A stretch of DNA of 64,000 nt from NCBI GenBank assembly GCA_039931245.1, contig JBDTSH010000006.1, positions 1 through 64,000 of the forward strand, read 5' to 3'. The notes beneath the pieces are model-generated. The model searched no databases. It saw only the letters and a program-made list of their open reading frames with translations, and was not told the origin of the DNA. Of the stretch, positions 1 to 6,807 are shown piece by piece. Each line of letters starts with the position of its first letter. Position 1 is the first letter of the stretch. Source of the stretch: UBA4729 sp039931245 (GTDB taxonomy: Bacteria; Patescibacteriota; Saccharimonadia; Saccharimonadales; UBA4665). The position numbers and the translations under genes were made by a program.

Positions 1-2
1 AT

Positions 3-626
3 GAGAATAGGGGCGCTCCACAGTCCGTGGCCTCTCCCTTAGATCCTTCCCCTCAACCGTTCAATCAGAGATTTGACCTCACGCGCCCCAGTACGACAAG
101 TCCCGAATCAAACATTTCACAACCCTGGGAGGAGCCTAAAAGGACCCTGAGTTTAAAGAAGTACATCAAGTACATTGTTCTAAGCGTAGCTGTTTTAGTA
201 GTTGCGTTCGTAGTCTACTCGATTAAATTTGCGAATACTTATACGAAAATTAATGTTAAAGGACCAGATTTTACCTACTCGGTTAATTTTGATAGGAATG
301 GTAAGTCAGCGGATAGTGGCAAGAATAGCCTGTTACAAGGCACGTCCCTACATAATCTTACTAAAGTACTCATAACGGTAGGCCCGGCACCTGACATACA
401 TTCCGACTGTCATGAGGGCACAGGATCGAGTATTACCGTGATATCGAATGGCTTAGTTAACGGTGAGCAGCACAATCTATGCTACGCATCGTCAGTAAAT
501 TCATATGAAGCAAACTTCCACCACAATGGAAGTTGGTTTTATGTCAGCGTTAAGCCGTATAGTGGAACTTCCAAAATTAATATTGAGACTGTTAATGCGA
601 TTGTTGATTCGATTAAAATCAACTGA
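3..626 (+). CDS. Membrane-anchored extracytoplasmic protein, unknown function, probably 5'-partial
   Basis: The reading frame is open to the left window edge, so the true start may lie upstream; a GTG at 27 is the first internal alternative but has no ribosome binding site. A proline-rich N-terminus is followed by a basic stretch, one hydrophobic membrane segment (about residues 46-66 counted from the GTG) and a polar, two-cysteine domain predicted outside the membrane. The N-terminal SPLDP-like sequence resembles that of the protein at 16913-17659, which has the same tail/TM/domain plan. No family is recognised. It is the first unit of an AT-rich series of small exported proteins, each followed by the same repeat. 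Confidence 0.7.
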   Translation, partial: ENRGAPQSVASPLDPSPQPFNQRFDLTRPSTTSPESNISQPWEEPKRTLSLKKYIKYIVLSVAVLVVAFVVYSIKFANTYTKINVKGPDFTYSVNFDRNGKSADSGKNSLLQGTSLHNLTKVLITVGPAPDIHSDCHEGTGSSITVISNGLVNGEQHNLCYASSVNSYEANFHHNGSWFYVSVKPYSGTSKINIETVNAIVDSIKIN

Positions 627-643
627 TTCGTTTCACCAAAATG

Positions 644-672
644 TTTCGAACCTCAGCCACTACGCCGCACCA
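644..672 (+). repeat. Intercassette repeat copy 1
   Basis: This 29-bp copy lies about 18 bp after the first stop codon. It has the palindromic core TTCGAA on the left and GCACCA on the right and differs from copies 2 and 3 at three positions. Copies follow each of the first four genes of the window. Confidence 0.75.
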
Positions 673-721
673 CATAAATGTTATAGTTGTAATTGATTTT
701 TTTTAAGTCTATGCTCACAAC

Positions 722-1201
722 ATGAAACATAAGAGATTGTCTTTGATTACAGCTCTTGCAGTAATTGTAATGATAGTCGTGGCCATTGGTCTTCGGGCGC
801 ATGCAGCTAAGACAGACGGCACAAAACCATCCCAGCAATACGCCCAATCGATTCCTCAGAGCACATTTTTTGCCAAAGTACGTGAGCTATCAGTTGGCAA
901 GAAGCCTGCCTGTTTGACTCGAGATATCGCGCTGGATCAAACCGTTCAGGCAGACGACAAATTGCCATTCGAGAAATCTATGAGTACGGCTCTTGGTACA
1001 GTCATACCTGACATGCCTGCAGGCTACACGACTATATATCTACACAATTACACGCCTACCAGCGCAATTGGTTATGAAATATTCTCTGACAAGAGCCAGC
1101 AAACGTTCGCTGGCAGTCTTAAGTCATTTAATTTCAGCATACAACGCAGTAGTACCGACGCCACCTGGAAACTTGCGTCATTCATTGCATGCTCAGAATA
1201 G
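722..1201 (+). CDS. Small secreted or lipid-face protein with signal peptide, unknown function
   Basis: 159 aa. A short basic N-terminus and a hydrophobic segment (residues 7-27, ending AHA) look like a Sec signal peptide with possible cleavage at AHA-AK. The mature part has two cysteines, one at each end, which could form a disulphide. No family is recognised. A TATGCT hexamer at 710-715 lies 6 nt before the ATG with no SD site, so the mRNA is probably leaderless. The gene sits between repeat copies 1 and 2. Confidence 0.75.
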   Translation: MKHKRLSLITALAVIVMIVVAIGLRAHAAKTDGTKPSQQYAQSIPQSTFFAKVRELSVGKKPACLTRDIALDQTVQADDKLPFEKSMSTALGTVIPDMPAGYTTIYLHNYTPTSAIGYEIFSDKSQQTFAGSLKSFNFSIQRSSTDATWKLASFIACSE

Positions 1202-1281
1202 CATTTCTAACTCTGTAGACAGTGTCACGCTGTGCATAAACTCAATGTAGGGTCTCAATTGTGCTCGAGGCAATCAATTTG

Positions 1282-1310
1282 GTTCGAACCTCAGCCAGTA
1301 CGCTGCACCA
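1282..1310 (+). repeat. Intercassette repeat copy 2
   Basis: The 29 bp are identical to copy 3 and begin with the palindrome GTTCGAAC. The copy lies about 80 bp after the preceding stop codon. Downstream it shares a loose ATAA...TTAT extension with copies 1 and 4. Confidence 0.8.
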
Positions 1311-1358
1311 AACATAAGCATTATTGACCGAGTAATAAGCCTGAAGTATAGTTGTGGC

Positions 1359-1745
1359 ATGATTACCAAAAACTACCGACTTCCGCTTGTTTTACTTGCA
1401 TCATACCTAACACTGATGTCAGTTTACATCTTGTTAGTTTGGCGGCAACTCGGCAATAGCCCTAATTACTTTATCGTAATCAGCTTTTTAGTCGCACTAT
1501 GCTCATGGATTGTGTTTATTAAGCGAGTCAAATTTAACAACCTTAAGACTGTTTATGGGTTACTGACGGCTGCTTGGGTGATCACGTTAACCGAATACTA
1601 CTTTGAGATATACGGTGGCCCAACAATTGGAAGACTTTATGCGCAAGGTAATAGTTATGACCTGATTTTCAAGTTTCTTATCTTCCCCATCATGATCGTA
1701 CTTACAATCGGCTGTATATTTCTTGCTAGGCGAAGAGCAAGATAG
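1359..1745 (+). CDS. Small four-helix integral membrane protein, unknown function
   Basis: 128 aa with four hydrophobic segments (about 8-28, 38-54, 65-84, 104-124) and a basic C-terminal end (ARRRAR). No family is recognised. A TATAGT hexamer at 1347-1352 lies 6 nt before the ATG, indicating a leaderless transcript and an autonomous promoter. The TAG stop overlaps the first base of repeat copy 3, so gene and repeat are directly abutted, as in a mobile cassette. Base composition is AT-rich like its neighbours. Confidence 0.7.
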   Translation: MITKNYRLPLVLLASYLTLMSVYILLVWRQLGNSPNYFIVISFLVALCSWIVFIKRVKFNNLKTVYGLLTAAWVITLTEYYFEIYGGPTIGRLYAQGNSYDLIFKFLIFPIMIVLTIGCIFLARRRAR

Positions 1746-1773
1746 TTCGAACCTCAGCCAGTACGCTGCACCA
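1745..1773 (+). repeat. Intercassette repeat copy 3
   Basis: The 29 bp are identical to copy 2 and begin on the last base of the preceding stop codon. The next gene starts 28 bp downstream. Confidence 0.8.
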
Positions 1774-1800
1774 TATAATTCATGCTAAAATTAGATTCTG

Positions 1801-2133
1801 ATGGCTAAACATAAGATTTTCTTGATGACTTTTATAGCCGTTCTTATCTTTGCTTTGGGGCTTTACGTTACTAAAACAGCATTTGTGAATAATGGTAAAT
1901 CCGAAGCTGACGTAAAAAGTAAATTGATAGCGATGTATCATCCAGGAACATGCTACGGTATGCCCGGCGGCCAAAATGAACCTGACATTACGCTAAGTAA
2001 AACTTCTGAAGGCTGGAAGTATCAAGTAAAAGATGGCAGCTGCTGTGACATAACAAATTACGAAGGCACCGTTATTAACAAGAGTTTCACAATAGTTGAA
2101 TCCAAATCAACCTACTCTAGAGTGCCGTGCTAA
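1801..2133 (+). CDS. Small cysteine-containing secreted or anchored protein, unknown function
   Basis: 110 aa. A basic N-terminus and hydrophobic segment at about residues 5-24 form a signal peptide or membrane anchor. The rest is small and polar with four cysteines, including a CC pair, which fits a disulphide-stabilised extracytoplasmic domain. No family is recognised. TAAAAT at 1786-1791 lies 9 nt before the ATG and could be a leaderless -10; TATAAT at 1774-1779 is an alternative. Repeat copy 4 follows the gene. Confidence 0.7.
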   Translation: MAKHKIFLMTFIAVLIFALGLYVTKTAFVNNGKSEADVKSKLIAMYHPGTCYGMPGGQNEPDITLSKTSEGWKYQVKDGSCCDITNYEGTVINKSFTIVESKSTYSRVPC

Positions 2134-2166
2134 TTTGTTAATTCCACTACCAATAAAATTATTTTC

Positions 2167-2200
2167 GTTCGAACTTTAGCCAGTGCACTGCAACGCACCA
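2167..2200 (+). repeat. Intercassette repeat copy 4 (diverged)
   Basis: This copy starts with GTTCGAAC and ends with GCACCA like the others but carries about 5 extra bases and several substitutions, giving about 34 bp. It is the most diverged copy and lies furthest right in the array. Confidence 0.65.
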
Positions 2201-2261
2201 CTTCATAACCGTTATTAATATAGACAGCTTTCATAGTTCTGAACTTTGGTATAGTTACGGC

Positions 2262-3185
2262 ATGGCTAAATTACTTCTTATAACCGATAATTTCTTTATT
2301 TCGCCAGCCCACGTCCAAAAATTGGTTGAAGCCGGTTACGATGTTAAACGATTAGACAAAGCGGCTGCTACCGAGGAAGAGCTCATTGAAGCGTTAAATG
2401 GCGTTTCGGTCTATATTATCGGCGGCATTGAGCAAGTTACCGACAAGGTACTTGATTCTACTGATGCCCTACAGGCAATCATATTTACTGGCGTTGATTA
2501 CTCTAAGTTCGTACCAGGTGAGAAAACCGCCGTAGCTAAAGGTATAAAAATCTTTAATGCTCCTGGCGCAAATGCAGTTGCGGTAGCAGAGTTTGCTGTA
2601 GCAGTAGCCTTAGCTATGCAACGTCAGTTATTTACGATTAGTAGAAATAGCGATAAAAAGTTTGTGACGACTAAATCAATAGAAGATTCAGTCGTGGGCG
2701 TGATTGGTGCAGGAAATATTGGCAAGTGTATAATCGACGCCGTCTCGGCTTATAAGCCAAAGGGACAACTCTATTTTAACCGCAGCGAAAAAGATGTTAA
2801 TGCGGAAAGGTCCGATCTAGAACAACTTGTAGCCACCGCCGACATTATTTTTCTAACACTGCCCGCAAGTGCAGGTACAGTATTTGACAACTCACTTATT
2901 TCTAAAATCAAAACCGGCGCATTATTAGTCAGCATATCGCCTAACAACCTCATTGATTACCATGCATTATTACCACGACTTGAAGCTAACGAAATCAGGG
3001 CTGCTATTGATTGGCCTTCGCCAACAGAGGCGTTTGAAAGGCTGCCCTTAGACGTATGGTTGAGTTTTAATAGTCACAGTGCGTATAACACTCACGCAGC
3101 AATTAAGAACGTGAATGACAGCGTGACCGCTACAGCGGTGGATTTACTGAAGTCAAATAACTCTTCTCCCGGGACTCTGGATTAG
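2262..3185 (+). CDS. D-2-hydroxyacid dehydrogenase-family NAD(P)-binding protein, probably altered activity
   Basis: 307 aa, the usual length of the family. A Rossmann NAD-binding domain is clear (GVIGAGNIGK near residue 147), and the TAD-IIFLTLP stretch and a C-terminal SHSAYNTHAA histidine region match the fold. The conserved ARG(G/P) segment that supplies the substrate-binding arginine is replaced by SISPNNLID, so ordinary 2-hydroxyacid oxidoreduction is doubtful. TATAGT at 2250-2255 lies 6 nt before the ATG (leaderless). It is the last gene of the AT-rich array, and its 3' end overlaps a tRNA-like relic, which suggests acquisition by transfer. Confidence 0.8.
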   Translation: MAKLLLITDNFFISPAHVQKLVEAGYDVKRLDKAAATEEELIEALNGVSVYIIGGIEQVTDKVLDSTDALQAIIFTGVDYSKFVPGEKTAVAKGIKIFNAPGANAVAVAEFAVAVALAMQRQLFTISRNSDKKFVTTKSIEDSVVGVIGAGNIGKCIIDAVSAYKPKGQLYFNRSEKDVNAERSDLEQLVATADIIFLTLPASAGTVFDNSLISKIKTGALLVSISPNNLIDYHALLPRLEANEIRAAIDWPSPTEAFERLPLDVWLSFNSHSAYNTHAAIKNVNDSVTATAVDLLKSNNSSPGTLD

Positions 3186-3230
3186 CAAACGAGTTGGTCT
3201 ACTCTTCCAACTAAGCTAACCACGAAGAGT
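3160..3230 (-). other. tRNA-like relic at the edge of the AT-rich array
   Basis: On the minus strand a tRNA-sized segment is closed by a perfect 7-bp inverted repeat (ACTCTTC at 3230-3224 and GAAGAGT at 3166-3160). Inside it is a D-arm-like stretch (GCTTAGTTGGAAGAG, close to canonical GCTCAGTTGGTAGAG) and a CTCGTTT segment resembling a Thr(CGT) anticodon loop. There is no T-loop TTC and no CCA, and the anticodon stem does not pair, so it is not a functional tRNA. It overlaps the end of the dehydrogenase-like gene. Confidence 0.35.
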
Positions 3231-3304
3231 TTTGTGCCTCAATCGGTCTGGCCTCGCTTTACTTTCCGCCTATCTCCGGACGTGAATAATGGTTGCGGGG
3301 GCGA

Positions 3305-3853
3305 TTAGAACGTAATAACTTTCTCAACTTGCTCGTCGACCGTGCCCAAATACATACCGTCTCGGTCAAGAACTAGGCCATTTAAGTAGTCGCTGGCTTG
3401 CTGGCTGGTCATTTGGAGAGGTTGCTCTAAGAGGAGCGGCGTCGCCAGCCGATTATCCGTTAGGCCCATCGCCGCCGGGCTGAGGATATAATCAGCCCTC
3501 AATATTATTCCCCGCCCCCGCAAGTTATCGACGATGTTGATAATTCCGGGGTTGCGGACAACCGCCCGGGCGGTAGCAAACCCTTTTAACTTTGCCTCAC
3601 TTAAAGCCCGCTCCATCAGGAGTCGGCCGAAACCGTGGCCACTCGCGCCCTCGCCGACATGCAGAAAGTCGAGTTCCAAGACGTCCGGTTCAATCACCGA
3701 CTCCGCGTGGCGGGGGGCGAGATTGAAACCCTCATAACACTTGAAAGATGCCGACAAACCTATCGCCTCCACCAAGAAGCCCTTGGGCTTCGTCGGTCGA
3801 ACGGCTCGCTCATCTGCTGCAAAATTTTTTATCATCAGATCCATACCGGACAT
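3305..3853 (-). CDS. GNAT-family N-acetyltransferase
   Basis: 182 aa, a typical single GNAT domain. The acetyl-CoA pyrophosphate-binding motif A is visible as GASGHGFGRLLMERAL, followed by a motif-B-like AVVRNPGIINIVDNLRGRGI region, as in acetyltransferases acting on amino groups of small molecules or proteins. The substrate cannot be predicted. AATAAT lies 7 nt upstream of the ATG, consistent with a leaderless start; later in-frame ATGs (residues 4 and 7) are alternatives. It is transcribed away from the PAP2 gene across a short divergent region. Confidence 0.7.
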   Translation of the reverse strand: MSGMDLMIKNFAADERAVRPTKPKGFLVEAIGLSASFKCYEGFNLAPRHAESVIEPDVLELDFLHVGEGASGHGFGRLLMERALSEAKLKGFATARAVVRNPGIINIVDNLRGRGIILRADYILSPAAMGLTDNRLATPLLLEQPLQMTSQQASDYLNGLVLDRDGMYLGTVDEQVEKVITF

Positions 3854-3995
3854 TAGTGCTATTATTCATCCGAAGTGGCTAGTTGTCAAATTACCGAGAC
3901 GGGGGTTCGCCCACCCTTAGGGTGGCGCGGCGCTCTCGGTTGGTGGGGTCGTCGAGTGATTGCGCATTACGGGGGAGCTCGATATACTGACACTA

Positions 3996-4673
3996 ATGCC
4001 AGAAACAAAGACCGAAAACTCTCAAGCGTCTAGCTATCCAACCGCCTATCTCATTGGACTAGTTATCGGCATTTTACTGTTGATACCTACCCTACTGATT
4101 GCCCGCCAACATCAGCTCGACGGCTTGCAGGCGCGCATCTTCTACGACTTCAACAATTTGTCGGACGGCTTCAAATTGCCGGCTTTGCTGTTCACAGAAG
4201 GCTTAGGTTCCGGCTACCCCATCGCCCTTTGCGTACTAATCCCCCTGTTATTCAAGCGCTACCGCTTGGCGTGGCGCTTCTTTGTAAGCGCGGCCGCAAC
4301 CGGTGTGGCTATGGAAATCGTCAAAATAATCGCCAAGGAACCCCGCCCCATCGCCCTCCTCCACGGGCGCATCCACGAACGGGCCGTTGAGACCGGACTA
4401 AATAGTTTTCCCTCGGGCCACCAAGCTATCGCCACCGCCCTGGCACTAACATTATGGTTTATCCTACCGAAGAAGTGGCGCTGGCTAGCCATCGTCTGGA
4501 TAGTGGCGATCGGCATTTCTCGAATTTATCTTGGTGTCCACACCCTGAATGATGTCATTGGCGGCTTGGCAATTGGCCTGGCAGTGGTCTGTGTTATTCG
4601 GCTTCTTCCCCTCGCTATAGCCAAACCCCTCCATTTAGATAATGCCCCGGCGCTCCTCAAGCGCGGCTTCTAG
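3996..4673 (+). CDS. PAP2-family membrane phosphatase (undecaprenyl-diphosphatase/lipid phosphate phosphatase type)
   Basis: 225 aa, about six membrane segments. All three catalytic motifs are intact: K-x6-RP (KIIAKEPRP), PSGH (FPSGHQ) and SR-x5-H-x3-D (SRIYLGVHTLND). Members dephosphorylate lipid phosphates such as undecaprenyl diphosphate or phosphatidylglycerol phosphate on the outer face of the membrane; which one is not decidable here. The start is placed at the ATG at 3996 because TATACT (3983-3988) lies 7 nt upstream; a longer frame opening at 3960 would overlap this promoter. Confidence 0.9.
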   Translation: MPETKTENSQASSYPTAYLIGLVIGILLLIPTLLIARQHQLDGLQARIFYDFNNLSDGFKLPALLFTEGLGSGYPIALCVLIPLLFKRYRLAWRFFVSAAATGVAMEIVKIIAKEPRPIALLHGRIHERAVETGLNSFPSGHQAIATALALTLWFILPKKWRWLAIVWIVAIGISRIYLGVHTLNDVIGGLAIGLAVVCVIRLLPLAIAKPLHLDNAPALLKRGF

Positions 4674-4829
4674 GACTGTTCCCAGCTGGCTGAATAAACA
4701 GACCGTGACGTATTCGATTGATTTCTGATATGTTTTAGGGCATATTGGGTAATACTTCAGCCTGAGCGCTCAGCGCTTTTAGTAAGAAGTATTATCAGAA
4801 AACTCTAACTTCCTAGGAGATTATGCCTC

Positions 4830-5243
4830 ATGAAAAAAGTCCTACCCATTATCATCGTAATTCTCATTCTGGCCGTCGGTGGCGCTATCTATTTCGCTTC
4901 AAAAAGTAATACGAGCACTACTTCGACGGCCCCGGCGAGCCTGCCAAAAACTAGCACCAGCACCCCCCAGGCCGCCCCGCCCCAAGCGGTCGATAAAGTC
5001 GCAATTACCAATTTTACCTTTAGTCCGGTAGCCATCACCGTCAAAAAAGGCACCACCGTCACCTGGACGAATAACGATAGTGTAAACCACACCGTCACGG
5101 AAACAGACGGCTTGTCCGGCCCCAAGAGTTCCAGCCTGGCAACCGGTCAAAGTTATACGTTCACATTTACCACGGCTGGCGCCTTCCACTACAACTGTTC
5201 GATCCACCCGAATATGGTGGGCACCGTGACCGTGACTGAATAA
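4830..5243 (+). CDS. Membrane-anchored blue copper protein (plastocyanin/amicyanin-like cupredoxin)
   Basis: 137 aa. An N-terminal hydrophobic anchor (residues 4-23) is followed by a Ser/Thr/Pro linker (25-52) and one cupredoxin domain. All type 1 copper ligands are visible: His87 (VNHTV), then Cys123, His126 and Met129 (YNCSIHPNM). It is expected to shuttle electrons or bind copper outside the cytoplasm. The gene is monocistronic, with an upstream AGGAG and a strong terminator. A metal-type P-ATPase lies 1.6 kb downstream. A nested AATACTTC...GAAGTATT inverted repeat (about 4751-4795) precedes the gene and could be an operator. Confidence 0.88.
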   Translation: MKKVLPIIIVILILAVGGAIYFASKSNTSTTSTAPASLPKTSTSTPQAAPPQAVDKVAITNFTFSPVAITVKKGTTVTWTNNDSVNHTVTETDGLSGPKSSSLATGQSYTFTFTTAGAFHYNCSIHPNMVGTVTVTE

Positions 5244-5248
5244 ATACC

Positions 5249-5287
5249 GGGGGCTTTCAACCGATTGGTTGTATAAAGCCCCGTTTT
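5249..5287 (+). terminator. Intrinsic terminator of the cupredoxin gene
   Basis: A two-part hairpin pairs GGGGCTTT with AAAGCCCC around an inner CAACC-gatt-GGTTG stem, followed by GTTTT. It begins 6 bp after the stop codon and overlaps the -35 region of the tRNA-His promoter. Confidence 0.85.
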
Positions 5288-5297
5288 CCCCTATAAT
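5269..5297 (+). promoter_or_regulatory. Promoter of tRNA-His, embedded in the upstream terminator
   Basis: TTGTAT at 5269-5274 and TATAAT at 5292-5297 are separated by 17 bp. The -35 element lies in the descending arm of the preceding terminator hairpin. The predicted leader before the tRNA is about 75 nt. Confidence 0.6.
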
Positions 5298-5380
5298 CAC
5301 CTCTGTTCTTAAGAAAATACAGGGTCAGGCATACAAGCTTCTGCGCTCCACGGCAGCGGCCTAGACACTGCAATGAACAT

Positions 5381-5458
5381 GGCGGGCGTAGCTCAGTTGG
5401 TTAGAGCGCTGGCTTGTGGAGCCGGAGGTCGTGGGTTCAAGACCCATCGCTCGCCCCA
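5381..5458 (+). tRNA. tRNA-His (GTG)
   Basis: A full cloverleaf with anticodon GTG, D-arm GCTCAGTTGGTTAGAGC and T-loop TTCAAGA. The acceptor GCGGGCG pairs with CGCTCGC, and the extra G-1 at 5381 opposite C73 is the identity feature of tRNA-His. CCA is encoded at 5456-5458. Confidence 0.97.
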
Positions 5459-5467
5459 AAGCAAATA

Positions 5468-5493
5468 GGTCAGGCAATATGTCTGGCCTTTTT
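5468..5493 (+). terminator. Terminator of tRNA-His
   Basis: The stem GGTCAG/CTGGCC encloses a 9-nt loop and is followed by TTTTT, starting 10 bp after the tRNA. Confidence 0.8.
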
Positions 5494-5563
5494 ACTTGGC
5501 GCTGACCAGGCAAAAACAGCTGACACATTCTTATTACATCGATACCAGTGCTATACTTTTCAA

Positions 5564-6367
5564 ATGAATAAACTCTTCGTCAAAACTTCGTCGTTAATAA
5601 TTACTATGCTGGCAATTAGCATCTTTAGCGGCGGGGCCGCATGGGCGGCCAAGCCAGCAGCCACGACTCTAACTTTGCTCGGCAATGACATTTCGTGGCC
5701 CCAGTGTAACAAAACTCTACCGAAGGGTCAGGCTTTTGGTATCGTCGGCGTCAACGGCGGCCTGGCCAACAATACCAACCCTTGCTTGGCGACTCAGCTG
5801 GCATGGGCAGCCCGCTCAACCGGTACGACCGGGCAACCCCGTGTCGGGCTATATGTTAATACGGCCAATCCAGGTTTTACCGGATCGTGGTGGCCCACTT
5901 CTGATACATACAGGGGAGATATCGTTACGAATCCCTATGGCACCTGTACGGGTGGGGACGATGTGGCCTGCGCCTATATGTATGGCTATGCCAAGGCTTA
6001 CGACGATGTCACTGACCGAGGTGTCACGAATCCCACGACTTACCGCTGGTGGCTCGACGTCGAAACGATTAACAGCTGGGAGGCAAATACCGCCGCCAAC
6101 GCCGCCGACCTGGAAGGCATGACGGCATATTTCCAGAGTATCGGGGCCAGCGTCGGCCTCTACTCGACTAGTTACCAATGGGGTCACATTGTCGGCCAAG
6201 TCAGCGACACGAGCAATTTAACTAACTTGAAGAGCTGGCTACCAGGTGCCCGTTCGGCCAACTCGGCGAAAGCTAATTGTTCCGCGGCGCCGCTGACGGC
6301 GGGCAGCACCGTCACGCTCACCCAATACGTATCCGGCTCCCTCGATTACGACTACTCTTGCCTATAA
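5564..6367 (+). CDS. Secreted glycoside hydrolase family 25-like (lysozyme-type) protein
   Basis: 267 aa. The signal peptide is residues 1-28 (MNKLFVKTSS... ending AWAA). The mature protein starts with ISWPQC and carries the DxE pair of GH25-type muramidases (LDVE, Asp165 and Glu167), preceded by GLYVNTANPG and followed by VGLYSTSYQW, the usual beta-barrel strands. It probably cleaves peptidoglycan or binds glycan outside the cell, which would suit a host-attached lifestyle. The start at 5564 is chosen because TATACT (5552-5557) is 6 nt upstream; a longer frame would run back into tRNA-His. Confidence 0.82.
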   Translation: MNKLFVKTSSLIITMLAISIFSGGAAWAAKPAATTLTLLGNDISWPQCNKTLPKGQAFGIVGVNGGLANNTNPCLATQLAWAARSTGTTGQPRVGLYVNTANPGFTGSWWPTSDTYRGDIVTNPYGTCTGGDDVACAYMYGYAKAYDDVTDRGVTNPTTYRWWLDVETINSWEANTAANAADLEGMTAYFQSIGASVGLYSTSYQWGHIVGQVSDTSNLTNLKSWLPGARSANSAKANCSAAPLTAGSTVTLTQYVSGSLDYDYSCL

Positions 6368-6480
6368 CAGCCTGTTTTTTGGGATGATGCCCCCGGATAT
6401 TACCGGGGGGCTGGTGTTCATTCCGGCGCCTTGGCTAAGGACACAAACCCGTCCTAATGAGTGATTTATTTTACTGTGTA

Positions 6481-6507
6481 AAGTCGTCGGCTCCGCTAGA
6501 CTTTTTT
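6481..6507 (+). terminator. Possible weak terminator downstream of the GH25-like gene
   Basis: A bulged stem (AAGTC/GACTT with inner CGG/CCG) is followed by about seven T residues. It lies 115 bp after the stop codon and just before a candidate small gene. Confidence 0.4.
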
Positions 6508-6529
6508 AAGAAACAGTAAAGGAGTCACC

Positions 6530-6622
6530 GTGAAGTACACCCTACGCGCTGGTTTGCACCATCCCCTGGTCGGAAAGCTAAAAAAACTCCGTGACATGGC
6601 GGGCAGTCCATTCTATAGATAG
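6530..6622 (+). CDS. Candidate 30-aa basic peptide
   Basis: GTG is preceded by AAAGGAG at a 5-nt spacing and opens a 30-codon frame ending TAG. The peptide is basic and amphipathic (KYTLRAGLHHPLVGKLKKLR core) and ends SPFYR. No homology is recognised. It lies in an otherwise empty 440-bp stretch (6368-6807), in which the only other features are a GC hairpin at 6389-6411, a weak terminator and the TATACT of the next gene. The good SD is the main support; it could be a chance frame. Confidence 0.35.
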   Translation: MKYTLRAGLHHPLVGKLKKLRDMAGSPFYR

Positions 6623-6807
6623 GTGAAAATACTAATCGCTCGGGAACTTTTCTGGGTGGCTCGTCGCCGACCTCTTCGTGGTGGTAGCGCTGTGCGCCGT
6701 TGGCCGGCCGATATCACGGCGGACTAGCCCGCCCATTACAGCGGATCCTTCTCGCTTAAAGTTGTTGGTTGTATACTAGGGTTAACTAGTAAAAAACGGA
6801 GCCCCCA

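Noticed and set aside
1282..1310. Repeat copies as intact tRNA 3' ends
   Set aside because: The distance from TTCGAAC to CCA is about 5 nt too long for a T-arm plus acceptor, so they are not real tRNA ends even if tRNA-derived.
6389..6411. GC-rich hairpin GCCCCCGG/CCGGGGGC after the GH25-like gene as a terminator
   Set aside because: It is not followed by a T-run on either strand; a better candidate with Ts lies at 6481-6507.
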